The notes under the pieces were generated by a model, which made no database searches, was not told the DNA's origin, and worked only from the letters and a program-made list of their open reading frames with translations. From Struthio camelus (Eukaryota > Chordata > Aves > Struthioniformes > Struthionidae), in the NCBI RefSeq assembly GCF_040807025.1, contig NC_090981.1, positions 1,810,501 through 1,874,500 on the forward strand: a stretch of DNA of 64,000 nt. Reading direction: 5' to 3'. How positions within the stretch are numbered: the first letter of the stretch is position 1; each line of letters begins with the position of its first letter. Positions 1-12,264 of the stretch are shown in pieces. Made by a program: the position numbers and the translations under genes.

Positions 1-950
1 TTCCTCTTCCTGATCAGGGGGCCTGTAGGAAACCCCCACAACAGTGTCACCCATGTTAGCCTGCCCTTTAATCCTTACCCATAGGCTCTCAACTTGCTCT
101 TCATCCACCCCGAGGCAGAGCTCCATACATTCTAGTTGCTCCCTCACATAAAGAGCAACTCCACCACCTCACCTTCCTGGCCTGTCTTTCCTAAAAAGCA
201 CGTAGCCATCCATGACAGCATCCCAGTCATGTGAACTATCCCACCATGTCTCTGTAACTGCAATGAGATCATGGCCCTGCGACCGCACACAGATCTCTAA
301 TTCTTCCTGCTTATTCCCCATGCTGCGTGCATTGGTGCACAGGCATTTCAGAGAGCCAGTCAAGCATGCAAGCTTCCCAGAAGAGGTGCAAGAGGATCCG
401 CCATAGCCATGTCCCATGCTGTCTCCCCTGGCTGCATGCACCCACTGGAGGCATCCGGACTTGAGCAGGGTGCCTGACAAACAGGGTCCCATGGTCATAG
501 AAACCAAAGCCCTGCTGCCAACACCAGCGGCGCAGCCAGTTGTTAACTTGGAAAACTTGTCTACTCCTCCTCCCATCCTTCCCCCTCACAGGTAAGATTG
601 AGGAGGAGATGACCTGGGCTCCCAGAGCCTTGACCACCATTCCCAGAGCTCTGAAGTCCTGTTTGATGGTTTCCAATTTGCCTTTCGTGTCGTTAGTGCC
701 CACATGGAAGAGCAGCAGAGGGTAGTAGTCTGAGGCATGGACAAGCCTTGGCAGTCTTTCCATGACATCTCTTATTCGAGCCCCTGGCAGGCAGCAAACC
801 TCTCTAGACAAGAGGTCAGGTCAGCAGAGAGGTGCCTCTGTCCCCTGCAGCAGGGAGTCACCCACAACAATCACTCGCTGCTTCTTCTGGGGGTTCCTGC
901 ACAGCAGAGGGTCTGCCAGGCCAGTTGCCTCCCTTGGAGCCAATTCAAAA
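1..950 (-). mobile_element. CR1 LINE fragment: ORF1 C-terminus and ORF2 endonuclease N-terminus
   Basis: On the minus strand, translation near 640-810 shows the CR1 ORF1 esterase-like segment (PGARIRDVMERLP, then HVGTNDTKGK, an SGNH-hydrolase-like motif). From about 390 down to position 1 it shows the start of the ORF2 apurinic endonuclease (TNARSMGNKQEELE, then VTETWWD). The order ORF1 then endonuclease is that of a CR1 element read on the minus strand. The copy runs off the left edge of the window and is broken by frameshifts, since ORF1 and ORF2 pieces lie in different short frames. At about 945-957 it meets the next CR1 copy. It is an inactive fragment. Strand and family are clear; the exact right boundary is approximate. 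Confidence 0.85.
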
Positions 951-956
951 TAACTG

Positions 957-2452
957 GAGTTAATTTACTGGAGTTCCCTGGGTCCTCCTTCTTGCCCTTT
1001 TGGAAGACTGGTGTGACATTGGCTTTCTTCCAGTCCTCAGGCACCTCTCCTGATCTCCAGGACCTTTCAAAGAGGATGGAAACTACAGGCCAGTCAGCCT
1101 CACCTCCATCCCGGGAAAGGTGATGGAACAGCTCATCCTGGAGGTCATCACTAAGCATCTGGAGGGCAAGAAGGTGATCAGGAGTAGTCAGCATGGATTT
1201 ACCAAAGGGAAATCATGCTTGACCACTCTGATAGCCTTCTATGATGGACTGACTGGCTGGGTAGATGAGGGCAGAGCAGTGGATGTTGTCTCCCTGGACT
1301 TCAGCAAGGCTTTTGACACTGTCTCCCATCACATCCTCCTAGGTAAGCTCAGGAAGTGTGGGCTAGATGAGTGGACAGTGAGGTGGATTGAGAACTGGCT
1401 GGATGGCCGAGCTCAGAGGGCTGTGGTGAATGGCGCAGAGTCTAGGTGGAGGCCTGTAGCTAGTGGTGTCCCCCAGGGGTCAGTCCTGGGTCCAGTCTTG
1501 TTCAATGTATTCATCAGTGACCTGGAGGAAGGGACAGAGTGCACCCTCAGCAAGTTTGCTGATGATACTAAACTGGGGGGAGTGGCTGACACACCAGAAG
1601 ACTGTGCTGCCATTCAGAGGGACCTGGACAGGCTGGAGAGCTGGGCGGAGAGGAACCTCCTGAAGTTCAACAGAGGCAAGTGCAAGGTCCTGCACCTAGG
1701 CAGGAATAATCCCATGCACCAGTACAGGCTGGGGGTTGACCTGCTGGAGAGCAGCTCTGCAGCGAAGGACCTGGGAGTGCTGGTGGACAACAAGTTAAAC
1801 ATGAGGCAGCAGTGTGCCCTTGTGGCCAAGAAGGCCAAGGGTATCCTGGGGTGCATTAGGCAGAGTGTTGCCAGCAGGTCGAGGGAGGTGATCCTGCCCC
1901 TCTACTCAGCCCTGGTGAGGCCTCACCTGGAGTGCTGTGTCCAGTTCTGGGCTCCCCAGTACAAGAGAGACATGGCACTCCTGGAGAGAGTCCAGCGGAG
2001 GGCTACAAAGATGATGAGGGGACTGGAGCACCTCTCCTATGAAGAAAGACTGCAAGAGCTGGGCCTGTTCAGCCTGTAGAAGAGAAGATTGAGAGGCGAT
2101 CTCATAAATGTGTACAAGTATCTGAAGGGAGGGTGTCAAGAGGATGAGGCCAGTCTCTTCTCCGTGGTGCCCAGTGACAGGACAAGAGGCAATGAGCAGA
2201 AAGTGAACCACAGGAAGTTCCACGTAAACCTGAGAAAAAACTTCTCCACTGTGAGGGTGACAGAGCATTGGAACAGGTTGCCCAGAGAGGTAGTGGAGTC
2301 TCCTTCCCTGGAGATATTCAAAACCCGTCTGGATGTGATCCTGGGCAATATGCTCTAGAGGTCCCTGCTTGAGCAGGGAGGTTGGACTAGATGATCTCCA
2401 GAGGTCCCTTCCAACCTAAACGATTCTGTGATTCTGTGATTCTGTGTGATAG
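957..2452 (+). mobile_element. CR1 LINE, 5'-truncated, with inverted 5' end
   Basis: The segment from about 1078 to 2452 is a plus-strand CR1: reverse transcriptase, C-terminal ORF2, and the 3' end with the ATTCTGTG tail repeats at about 2423-2450. The bases from about 957 to 1077 are CR1 in the opposite orientation. Read on the minus strand they encode EVPEDWKKANVTPVFQKG, the stretch that lies just before the plus-strand start ([13 protein letters not shown]). The inverted piece ends, in CR1 coordinates, about where the direct piece begins. That is the structure left by twin priming during target-primed reverse transcription. It is 5'-truncated and not autonomous. Confidence 0.85.
1078..2358 (+). 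pseudogene. CR1 ORF2 reverse transcriptase, C-terminal part, one internal stop
   Basis: This frame encodes the CR1 reverse transcriptase that copies LINE RNA at the nick site. Visible motifs are [23 protein letters not shown] (first catalytic Asp), [11 protein letters not shown], and the FADDTKL box (catalytic Asp pair, about 1553-1573), then the CR1 C-terminal region ending [15 protein letters not shown]. The frame is open except for a TAG at 2077-2079, after which it continues in the same frame to its natural TAG at 2356-2358. The endonuclease and ORF1 are absent because of 5' truncation and inversion. It is one of the least decayed repeats in the window, so relatively young. Confidence 0.85.
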
Positions 2453-2972
2453 AACAAAACCCTTGAGCCTGAAACCCTGTTCTTTGTTGTATGGTGTCAG
2501 AGAAATTTATTTTTCTTTTTTTTGAGGAGATTTAATTAAAGGCAATGCCTTGTGATAGATGAGAAAGAAAAAGGAGAAAGGGAAGCCAGTCTGAGATTAT
2601 ATTCCCTCTCTAGATCTCATGATGTTTGCATTTAATGTTAGAACATTAAGGAGAAGTAGGGTGAAAGGAGTGAAACAGGTGAAAAGGGGAAAAAGAAGGG
2701 AAGGGAAGAGAAGGCAAGGCAAGACTTGATTCTTAGACCTTAGTGAGAGAGATTCATCCCAGTTCTCCTCAGATAATAAGGACTCATGCCCCAGAGTTGT
2801 GTCTGCACATGGAGTCTGGGAGAATACCTTAGATCTAAATTATTTGTTTTCACATGACTGAAGTCAGCCAGGGTGAACCGCATCAGAAATGAGTCTTCCA
2901 TCTCCCTATGAATCCAAGGACCTTGATGGATCCATGGGACATTTTAACAAGGCAGAAAAGTAGCTATTTATT
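2453..2972. other. No gene recognised
   Basis: A/G-rich non-coding sequence with a purine-rich patch at about 2555-2725. I see no conserved reading frame or RNA gene here. Confidence 0.5.
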
Positions 2973-3470
2973 GTAGAGAGAAATAAGTAGTTTAGCATTA
3001 ATGAGCACCAGCAGGGAGATGGACTTTAACCTAGGACACAGAAGAAAGAAACAAAAGAACCACAAGACTGATTCTGGAGGACAAGATAAGGAAGTAGAAG
3101 AGCCAGATAACTATGCAAGAAAGAAGTAACCACAAAGACTGGTTCAGAGGGACAAGATAAGGGAGTAAAAGAGCCATCGACAACTATGCAGAAGTGAGAT
3201 AAGAAGTAAAGAACACATCTGGAAACTACGGAAAGGACCAGCTGGGAGCTGGAAGACCCTGAACTCTAATATTATGATTGGTTCAGAACTATGGGGTGGA
3301 TACTAGACTGAAAGGGTATAATTACCCAGGGATTTGTTCAAACGAGGTCCCTCTTTGGAGGCACCCAGTTCGAACTGTAATTACTGCATGTGTGTCATTA
3401 AAATTTATTTCGCTCTGATTTTGCTTTGAACTTCTGTCTCAGCGGGAATCTAGAGTCGGGCCCTGTTATG
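2973..3470 (+). repeat. Probable LTR of an endogenous retrovirus
   Basis: The sequence has LTR-like promoter and polyadenylation architecture on the plus strand: an imperfect tandem duplication at 3058-3191, an inverted CCAAT box (TGATTGG, about 3277), a TATA-like GGTATAATTA (about 3318), and an ATTAAA poly(A) signal (about 3398) followed by a T-rich stretch. The end near GGGCCCTGTTA (about 3469) resembles retroviral U5 ends but lacks a clean CA, and I could not match target duplications. Boundaries are therefore estimates. Confidence 0.45.
3058..3191 (+). repeat. Two-copy direct repeat in the putative U3
   Basis: About 60-64 bp is repeated with changes: 3058-3117 and 3128-3191 both contain an ACCACA..GACTG start, a GACAAGATAAGG core and an AACTATGCA end. 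Tandem repeats in U3 usually act as enhancers in retroviral LTRs; that role here is inferred from position only. Confidence 0.6.
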
Positions 3471-3474
3471 GTGG

Positions 3475-5076
3475 CCGGTAAGCCTAATTTTCCATAATAT
3501 TTATTCATAAATCAGGTTTTCAGGGTGCTAAAAGGAGTTTGCATGCCAGTAATCAGAACACTGTCTCATAAAGCTTTCAAGTATCCAAAGAGGAAGGTGA
3601 TGAAAGGTGGGACAGTGAAGATGAGAGGATGATCTCCAAAAGATACCAATTCTTACTGCACAGGTGAAGGTTTTATAACTTCTGAAAGAGCCCTGTCTAT
3701 TTTGCTTTTCCTGAACTTGCTGCTCTGTCACTTGGATTTCCAGCAGCTTACAAATCCAACTGAGGGCTCCCTCGCTCTGACAGATATCTGGCAATGATTC
3801 TCAGTCCCCTGCAAGCCCTCAAAGGGAAACAGAGCAATGCTTGTGCTGTCTGGGAAATTGAGCCTTCCCTTTGCATTTCCCACTTAGAGCATAAAGACTC
3901 CTTGCTCTTCATACTTGAAGGATGCGAGCCATTAGCAGGCAGCTCTGCATTAACAGGTTACTTCATACAAATAAGAGATCTAGTTGAAAGGGTTTTAGAA
4001 ATCTCAGTTTGAAATGAGGAAAGAACCTTCTCTTCACACCAAAGAAAATTGAGAACTGCTGGTTGTGTTTCTCATGCTATCACTAACTCCCTTCCAGAAG
4101 TCGTCTTAAACTCTGATGCATCAAAGATGAGAACAGTTGGTTAGAAAATATGCGATAAAAGTATTCAGATTAGCCAAGTGAAAAACACAGGGTGATTTTC
4201 TCAAGAGAAGACTTGAATTCACAAGGACATGAGCTCTTATTAGGTTTTTGTTTGTTTTCCTGGCATTCTTGCCTATTTCTTTGAGGTTTATATTTGGAGT
4301 TCCCCCAGAGGTGCATTCAAAATCTCCAAGATAAAATTAGGGTTTGTATGAGGGAGAAGTGGCCATCATCTGTTTCCTAATCTACATATTTATGCATACG
4401 AATAAGTAAGAAAATGAGAGTTTGTTATTCACTGGTCCCATCTCTTCTTTAAAAGAAGCAGAAAACCTTTATATTTCAGGCACAGATCTGAGTTCTTCCA
4501 CTTCAGTGTTCAGTTTCTCCCTCTTTTTGTTACCCTTTAATGCTTCCTTCTTTTTCTGCATTTACTTCTTGAGAGTCCACCATTTCATCTGTATCAGCTA
4601 TAGTCTGCACTTCAAAGTTGAAACATTATATTGACAGAGGTGTTAGCATTCAGCAGAACACAGGGGCTCTTTATTTAACAATTTAAAAGTTAAAGATTGA
4701 TGAAAATTTAGTAAAATTAATAATTACAAATTAACTGCCATTTCTTTTCACTTTGCCACTCCCTTTTTGCTGGTCTTTCTGCTCCTTTCAGTCTTGCAAC
4801 CTTTTGGTCAAATTTGGAGATTGTTTTACGTCCAGAAGCCACACACCACCGTGCAGACACCCAGCCTCATAATCACTATCAAATGTCCGGGGGGAATTTC
4901 TGTGGGACCTGACACAGCAGTGCTGCTGTGAACCTGACCTTTGAGACATGCGCTCATCCACAGCATTGGCCATAATGGGATACTCCTTCCCAAAGTCTGT
5001 CAGAAGAAACCATAAATGCAGAGGTCCTGTTGAGATTTTTTTTCAAGGATTGATTTCCTACCAGCCACAATGATTC
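3475..5076. other. No gene recognised
   Basis: Non-coding, moderately A/T-rich sequence. The short reading frames here show no family resemblance and no repeat family was identified. Confidence 0.5.
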
Positions 5077-6018
5077 TCATGGGTTTCTGGCCTGCTTAGC
5101 CATCCCCAGGCAGTTGCACAAAGCATTTTTCCAGGCTTCTTTCATCTGCTCATTCCTTAGGCTGAATATGAAGGGATTTAAAAGAAAAGTCACAATGCTG
5201 GAGAGAACAGAGAGGATTTTTGCTGAGGTGCACAGAGTTCATCTGGGAAGACCTGATGTAGGCAAAGATTGAGATGCCAAAACCCAGGGAAACAACAGTG
5301 AAATGAGAAGTGCAAGTGGCAAATGTTTTCTTCCTGCCCTGGGCAGACGGGATCCAGAATATGGTTGAAATAATCCAAGCATAGGGGATGGCGGTCAAAG
5401 CCAAGGAGCGGGACCAAGGACACCACAAAATCATTCAGCTCAACAAGCCAGATGTTCATGCAAGTGAGGTGCAGGAGAGGTGCACGGTCACAAGTAGTGG
5501 TTGATGATGTTGAGACCACAGTATGGCAGCCTGGCTTTCAGGACCACTAACAGCAGGATCATGATCAAGCCACCTACCCACATGCCCAGGACAAGCCAAC
5601 TGCATATCCTTTCCGTCATGATGGTGGGATACCTCAGGGGGTTGCATATTGCCACATACTGGTCATAGGACATGATGGCAAAGAGGATGAACTCCATTGC
5701 AGCCAGGAAGAAATAAAAGTAGAGTTGGCTAAAACAGCTGGCAAAGGAGATGGTTTTCTTCTCTGGCAGGATGTTTGCCAGCATTTTTGGCACCACAAAG
5801 GAAGTCATGGAAATCTCAATGAAGGACAAATTACTGAGGAAGTAATACATGGGAGAATGGAGATGGCAGTCTGCATAGATCAGAACAATGATAAGAGCAT
5901 TTCCCAGGAGAGTCACTAAATAAACAAGCAGGAACACCACAAAGAAGATGATCTCCACTTCATGGCTGTTGGGAAATACCACCAGGACAAACTCTATCAT
6001 AGCTGTGACATTCCCCAT
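5077..6018 (-). pseudogene. Class II olfactory receptor pseudogene
   Basis: A seven-transmembrane odorant receptor of sensory neuron membranes, read on the minus strand from ATG at 6018 (MGNVTAMIEF) to TGA at 5077-5079. Hallmarks in order are GNALIIVL in TM1, LHSPMYYFLSNLSFIEI in TM2, MSYDQYVAICNPLRYPTIM at TM3 (family consensus MAYDRYVAIC; Arg of DRY is Gln here), then KARLPYCG. After a shift come CDRAPLLHLTC, the TM6 motif QGRKKTFATCTSHFTVV, and finally LNPFIFSLRN at TM7. At least three frameshifts break it: about 5488-5492 after NHY, about 5400, and about 5215-5235. The length of about 310 codons and the single coding exon fit the family. The PLRYPTIM wording suggests OR family 6 or 11-like, which is not certain. 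Confidence 0.9.
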
Positions 6019-7829
6019 CCAAATGTGTTCTCTGTCATGGCAAGAGTAAGAGAGCAACATAGTCTCTTTGAATATTCAATTCATTCATTTCAAAGGAAGA
6101 TCTTTCCTCATCACTCAGATCGCCATTCCTCCTCATTCAGCAGTCACAAATATTTGTTATAGCTCTTTGCTTAAAAAAGAAATGGAATATGCAGGTCTTT
6201 GCTGCCAAACTCCTTCAATGTCTCTATTACCATCAGTCAAAATTGCCATCAAATCACAACATATGATGGGTTAGTTTCATCCTACATTTCCTACTTCTGC
6301 ATTTCCAAGTAAGTCATGCATACAAAAATTTACATTTGCAAGGGAAATACCTTTGCTGTTATGTCTATGCTTTTGCATTTACCTTCTGCACAAAGGACAT
6401 CCCATGCATTTATTTTTGGTAGCTTGGTGAAGATAGTTGTGTCCAAGTTCCTGATGAGAGCTTCAATTCCAGTAATGGAGAGGCAAATTGTGGAGAGACA
6501 AAGAGAGCGAAAGTGGATCCTGCATTCCCAGTTTATATAGTAACATCAGAGGAACTCACTTTCTAGCTGAGTTACTGCATAGCCCACAGCAGGACAAATA
6601 CAAAGGCACAAACATATGATACAGTGAGTGACAGGACTCAAAGTATTAGAATAAAAAGAAGTTTTTCACTCCTCCTGATGGTAAAACCATGGCTGTCCTG
6701 CAGGCTCTGATAAGCTGAACTCCATGTCCTGAGAACTGAGCAATGCTTTCTGTAGTCTGTGTAAGCCTTGGCTGCTGATAGCTATGGGAATGAGCCTAGT
6801 CATCACAAGAAAACCTAAGTAATTTATAAATTTGTATCTCCCAGGGAAAGAGGTCCAGAAAGTAATGTTCAGGTGATGGCAGATTTTTTTTTTTTTAATG
6901 AAGACAGCACATTTCACAGTGGGCCAATTATACTTGATAGACTGAGAAATGACAAAGAGAAAAATAATTGGCTCCCTTATAAGCTTTTGCACCTTGAAAG
7001 CTGGCAATTTCTGGCTCGGGATTCAGGCAAATAAGTCTCACCTAAAGTTTACAAGAGTAGAGAACCTTATCATTTTGAAACTTTCTTCTTCCTCCTCCAA
7101 GTCCTGATGCCCTCATGACATCCTGAAGAACAAGAGCATTGCCCAATGAATCAGATCAAAGATGGCCCTTCCAGGGTCCTGTGTCTCAGAGAGACCACAA
7201 CAATGGGGAGAATCAACTCACCTAATCCGAGATGCTCTGCAGTGTGAATGTCTACTTATGAGCGAACAACAAAGTGTCCCACTATGGGGATTTCCAGGGT
7301 CCAGTTCATCTGCTTGGGTTAGGCTGGAGCTAGTTGAGGACTAGGCATGTTGGTGCTTTTCTGGACGGGTGGATTCACTGAAGAGGCTCTCCCCCCTTTC
7401 AGATGGGTCACATTCACCCTGGATAACATTTCAGGAAGATATCCTTGAGGGCTTATGATGGTCTCCTGGGCAGTCCTGTTGTGCTCTTACACAAAAATAA
7501 AATAATTTTTTGTGGGTTTTTTTGGAGAGGGAGTTGTTTTGTTTTGCTACCCTCATAAATAAGAAAAGGGCTCTTGCCAAGTGATGTTGAGGCTAAGGCT
7601 GTGTGCTCTAGCTTGCTGCGTGATAGCCTACAGGGATATTTGAGAGTGTGGGTCTGTTGGGACAGTCTTGCAGGACTATCCTATGTGAAGAAAGCCAAGA
7701 AAACTAGAGGGGACCTTGGGATAAACTTACCTGGCAATGTGTTCATGCTTTCCCTCAGAGGGGTAAAGTTGTCCTGCTCCAAAAAGAGGCTTGGAGAAGG
7801 GCAGTGGCCAGCACATCAAGGGAAGTTGC
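6019..7829. other. No gene recognised
   Basis: Non-coding sequence upstream of the olfactory receptor pseudogene. It could hold its 5' untranslated exon, but I see no clear evidence for one. Short frames show no family resemblance. Confidence 0.5.
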
Positions 7830-8170
7830 TACTGCCTCATACTCACAGATGACAAGGCCATATTTTGAATACTGATTCTAGTTTTGGGCCCTTCAGACCA
7901 GGAGGGATATGGGAAACTTTGAAGGATCCAGCAGGAAATGGTAAGGGGGCCAACTGCAAAGATCCCATGAAGAAATGCTGACTTGGACTTGTTTAGTCTG
8001 GCAAAGAAGAGACTAAGAAACACTCTTACAGCCACCTACAAGTACCTGAAGGACAGTTACAACGACAACAAAGGCAAAGCCTTCTTGGTAGGGGTTGACA
8101 CTACAACAAGGGGCAATGACCACAAGCTGCAGCTTGGGAGGCTCAGGATGGACACGAAGCAAAAATTGTC
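7830..8170 (+). mobile_element. Old CR1 fragment (ORF2 C-terminal part)
   Basis: Degraded plus-strand CR1. The translation recalls the ORF2 C-terminus (LFSLAKKRL, then TYKYLKDSY, then TRGNDHKLQLGRLRMD). It matches the order seen in the younger copy at 2050-2260 but is much more diverged. It ends where a different CR1 region begins. Confidence 0.65.
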
Positions 8171-8179
8171 TTGGCTAAG

Positions 8180-10080
8180 CAGGAAAGCCATGGCAGAGCT
8201 CCAATGCAGACAGGCAGCACACAGGAGGTGGAAGCAGGGACAGGCTACAGAGGAGCCATTGAGAAACATTGCCCTGGCATATAGGAATGGTGTCAGGAAA
8301 GTCAAAGCTCAGCTGGAGTGGAGGCTAGCAAGGGATGTCAAAGGCACTGAGAAGAGCATTGGAGGCTGAGCAAAGAAAATGTGAGCCCATTACTGAATGG
8401 GGTGGGTGACAGTGACAGCAGACACAGAGAAGGCTGAGGTACTCCTCTGCCTTCTTTGCCTCAGTCTGCTCCAGGAGGGTCTTCCAGGCCTTGTTGATCG
8501 GTGAAAAGTTTCAAGAAGGTGACGAATGAGCAGCAGGGTTTGAGGGTTAAGTCAAGGATAACTGTAGAGAACTCCACACGCTCAGGTCCATAGGACCAAA
8601 TGGGCTGCATCAGAGGGTGCTAAGAGAACTGCCTGATGCCCTTGCAAGGCATCTATGTCTATTGTCTTTATAATGCTTGGAGATTAGGGGAGAACTGTGA
8701 TGAATGGAGGAAAGCAAATTTTGTACCCATCTTCAAAAAAGACCATAAGGATGACTGGCCTGTAGTTCCCCAGATCAACTTCATTGCAGTGACTGGGAAA
8801 AATCTTGGAGTGAGTCCTCTTGGAAGACATTTCTGGGCAAATGAAGGAGAAGAAGGTGACTGGGAACAGTCAGCATGGATTTGCCAAGGACAAGTCCTGC
8901 CTGCCTGACCTGACTGCCTTCCTGCCTGCCTGACCTAATTGTCTTCCGTGACACAAAGATTGGATTTGTGGAAGAGGGAGAGCACTGGAAGTCATTTGCC
9001 TTGACTTTAGCAAGGCATTTGACATGATCTCCAACAATAGTCTTTTATTCAAGTTAGGATGTTATGGTCTGGATGGCTGGATAACCAGATGTGTTGAAAA
9101 AAGAACAACGCAATGAACAGCTCAGAGAATAGTGGTTAATGGGTCATAATCAACCAGGAAGACTATGACAATGGCATACCTCAGGGATGTATTCTGGGAC
9201 ATGTGCTTTTTATCATCTTTAGCAATGACCTTTATCAATGGGAGAGGTGACAGTGCTTGCTCAAGTTGGCAGATGACATTAGATGGAAAGGACCAGTAGA
9301 TATGCTTAAGGGCATGACTGCTATCAAGAGGGACTTTGACAGGCTGGAGGAATGGGCCAGCAGGAGCCACATGAGATTCAATAGGGACAAATGCAAAGTC
9401 TTGCCTCTGGAAGGAAGAGCACCTTGCTATGATCCACTCTGCGGACAACTGGCTGGGAGCAGCTCTTTGGGAAAGGCCCTATGGAAGGTCCTGATGGACC
9501 TAAACTGAACATGAACCAGAAGTGTGCCCTGGCAGAAAGGAAGGTCAACAGCATCCTGGGCTGTATTAAGGGAAGCACAATCAGTAGACTAAGGAAGTGA
9601 TCACCCCTCTCTACCTGGCACTCATTAGACCACATCTGGAATACTGCCTCCAGTTTTGAGGAACCCCCCCCCCCCAATCCAGGAAAGACATGGAGAAACA
9701 GGGTGGAGTTCAGTGGAGGGCCACCGAGGTGGTCAGGGAATTTGGAGCCCTTGCCCCACGAGGAGAGGCTGAGGGAATGGGGCTTGTTCAGCATGGAGAA
9801 GGGAAGATTTCAGGGGAACCTCATAGCACCTTCCAATACCTACAGGGATGTTTTTGAGAGGACAGAGGCAGGTTCTTCACAGTGGTGCATGGTGGGAGGA
9901 GGAATGGCAATGGACATAAATTGAAACAAGAGAGCTCTGAAGAGGTTGCCCAAAGAGGTTGTGCAGTCTTCAGCCTTCATAAAGACAAGACTTGGTGAAG
10001 CCCTTGAGCAACCTCGCCTTATCTTTGAACAGGAGGTCAGATGATTAGAGCTGTTCTGAGGTCCCTTCAGTTGGGTTATG
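8180..10080 (+). mobile_element. Old, heavily decayed CR1 ORF2 (linker, reverse transcriptase, 3' part)
   Basis: Successive plus-strand patches follow CR1 ORF2 order. About 8180-8365 is the region between endonuclease and reverse transcriptase (ALAYRNGVRKVKAQLEWRLARD). About 8700-8760 is EWRKANFVPIFKKD. About 8870-9020 is the QHGF..KS and SKAF equivalents in shifted frames. At 9257-9480 is LADDIRWKG (remnant of the FADD box), then IKRDFDRLEEWASRSHMRFNRDKCKV. The rest of the C-terminal part follows. Frames change repeatedly and stops are common. No ATTCTGTG tail was seen. Confidence 0.75.
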
Positions 10081-11689
10081 TGATGAAAGGCTCATCTCCA
10101 CACACGCAAAGGAGCACAGAGGAACAATCAGAGGTGGGGGAGCCTGAATAAGCTAAGCAGAGAAACAAGCACCCTCACCTGGGTCTTCCCAGGGCTGTCA
10201 CAGGAGAGTAGCCAATCTCATTTTCCAGGTATGAAATCAACCTATGAGTCAACAGAAAGGCTCTCTGGAGCACCTTACAGATTGAGCGGGGGTTTGCTAT
10301 GTATGGCGGTATGGGACACATTATGGGATGCAGGGAAGAGCATTATGGGATTGCACAAGACTTATTATGGGATGTTTAGTGGAGAAACCAAAGGTGAGGA
10401 AAGGGATTGATCAAGGTGGTTTGGGGAGGAACGAGTGTTGGAAAACAGAAGGAAAAGAGGACTGTTCAGGGATGTTATATGGCTGCCGCCTCCAGAAGGC
10501 TCCAGGACCCAGGGATTCCTCCTGCCCAGCCTCTGGAGCCCAGCCTGGTATGCCTGGGGACCCAGAGGTCTCTCTGTCCAAGGCCAATGGATGTGGCTTC
10601 TGTACTCCCTTTTGCAAGTTCCATCAGAAGCAAGGCTGAGTGTGTATCACATGGACACACAAACACACACACAGAGGACACCAACAAAGCTGGCTACACA
10701 GACTGCCACAGACTCGGCACTGCCCTCAACAGCACCCACATGTAACACCACCAGAATGCACACAAAACATAAATACAGACAGCCGAGTCCTCTTCTTCCT
10801 CTCCAGCAAGTAAAGACTGAAGTTCACCAGTGAAAGCACGCACACCTTCATTCTCTAGTTCACAAGCACATGCACACTCGTGGATCCCTTGAATATCAGC
10901 ATGGTCCCTCTGTCCATCTGATATCCCTGCCCAGATCATGAGCCTCTTTCTTACCCTCTATATGGGCAACTTCCCCACCAGCTAGTCCAGCTTGACGTTT
11001 CTAGCAACTTACACACACACACACACACACATACATATGCGTGCACCCCCCCCCCCCGGTTAGGGAGAAATATAAACACGCTATACACTCCCCAGCAGCT
11101 GATGCCCAGGCACATGGGCACTGTGACCTGTGGTCCCCACTCGAGCTGCTGACGCTGAGATCCTCACTGCACTTTCACCTCAGCCCCCCCCCCCCGCCAG
11201 TAGCTGACCCGCAGGACACATGGCCCCTATGACTCCTGGTCCTGCTCCAGTGGCTGATGCTGGGACCCTCTCTCACTCCAGGTGCTGGCACCAAAGACAC
11301 GGTGCCACCATCGCTGGAGGTCTGATGCCAGTTGGTGGCCCCAATCCACTCCACTCCAGTCTCTCTAGTCTCTGGCACTGAGAGTCCCACTTGTCTAGTT
11401 GCTGGTACCATAGACACAGGGGCTGCTATCGTCTGAGGTCTGACTCCAGATGCTGGCACCAAATTCACACACTCTAGTCGCTCCAGTTGCTGGCACCTAG
11501 ACCTTACAGCACTCACATGTAGGATAGAGAGGGAGATGATTACACAGAAAGATAGTTAAAAAAGGATTTAATAACATAGGATAGACTGCAGTGATCAGGA
11601 TCAGGGCTTGGTCAGACAAGCATACTGACCATCAACTACTTACATGCAATTAGTTTATGCTCCCTCCTCTCTAGCCCCCCTCCTCCTTA
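10081..11689. other. No gene recognised; simple repeats
   Basis: Non-coding sequence containing the (CA)n tract at 11011-11032, C-runs at about 11047-11058 and 11186-11196, and an imperfect internally repetitive stretch (CTGGCACC-like words) at about 11220-11500. No convincing coding signal. Confidence 0.45.
11011..11032. repeat. (CA)n microsatellite
   Basis: Eleven CA-type dinucleotide units in a row. Confidence 0.95.
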
Positions 11690-12264
11690 TTCCTCCCCAA
11701 TCCCCTTCAGGAGAGCAGTGAACCTGTTCATCAGCTGCAAGCCTTCAGGAGGAGCAGGAGTCTTTCTCCTCATACAAGAAGTGACCAGTTTCCAGCCTTC
11801 ACCTTCTTAGGCATTATGACTTACTGTCCCACAAGGTACAGGCTCCACCTGCATCTCCACTGCTGTGGGGGGGGGGGGGGGTGAGACTCTTGAAGCTGTA
11901 GGGTCGCTGAGAATATCCTATCTATCTCTCGTTCATCCTCTCAGATGCTACACAGCCTGCTGACTTCCTCCTGTAACTCCTTGACCTGGCAACACAACTG
12001 ATCAACAACAGCACACCTTCTGCAGAAAAGTTGACTGTCAGTCCCAGCCTCACAGAAAGGCCCCAGGCACTCCCTGCAACCTGAGACTTGCAGAGCTGTA
12101 TCTACCATCAGAAGGTCTATCTGGGTGGAAGCCTCCAACATAGCAAACGCAGCAACTCCAATAGATACGAGGGAACGAGCTCTGTAGCGTGTCACAACCA
12201 TATCTGAGGAGGTGTACGCTATTATGAATGGAGACAAAGACCCCTTCTTTGCACCTTGCTGCAC
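11690..12264 (-). mobile_element. CR1 ORF1 fragment (zinc-finger/coiled-coil region)
   Basis: On the minus strand from about 12264 the translation contains a Cys-rich finger (CRECLGPFCEAGTDSQLFC) followed by a short coiled coil (VVDQLCCQVKELQEEVSRL). Downstream, in a shifted frame, comes a basic stretch ending in a motif like NRFTAL. This order is that of CR1 ORF1, an RNA-binding accessory protein of the LINE. The frame breaks at about 11941. No ORF2 follows in the same copy. The call rests on recalled CR1 ORF1 features. Confidence 0.6.
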
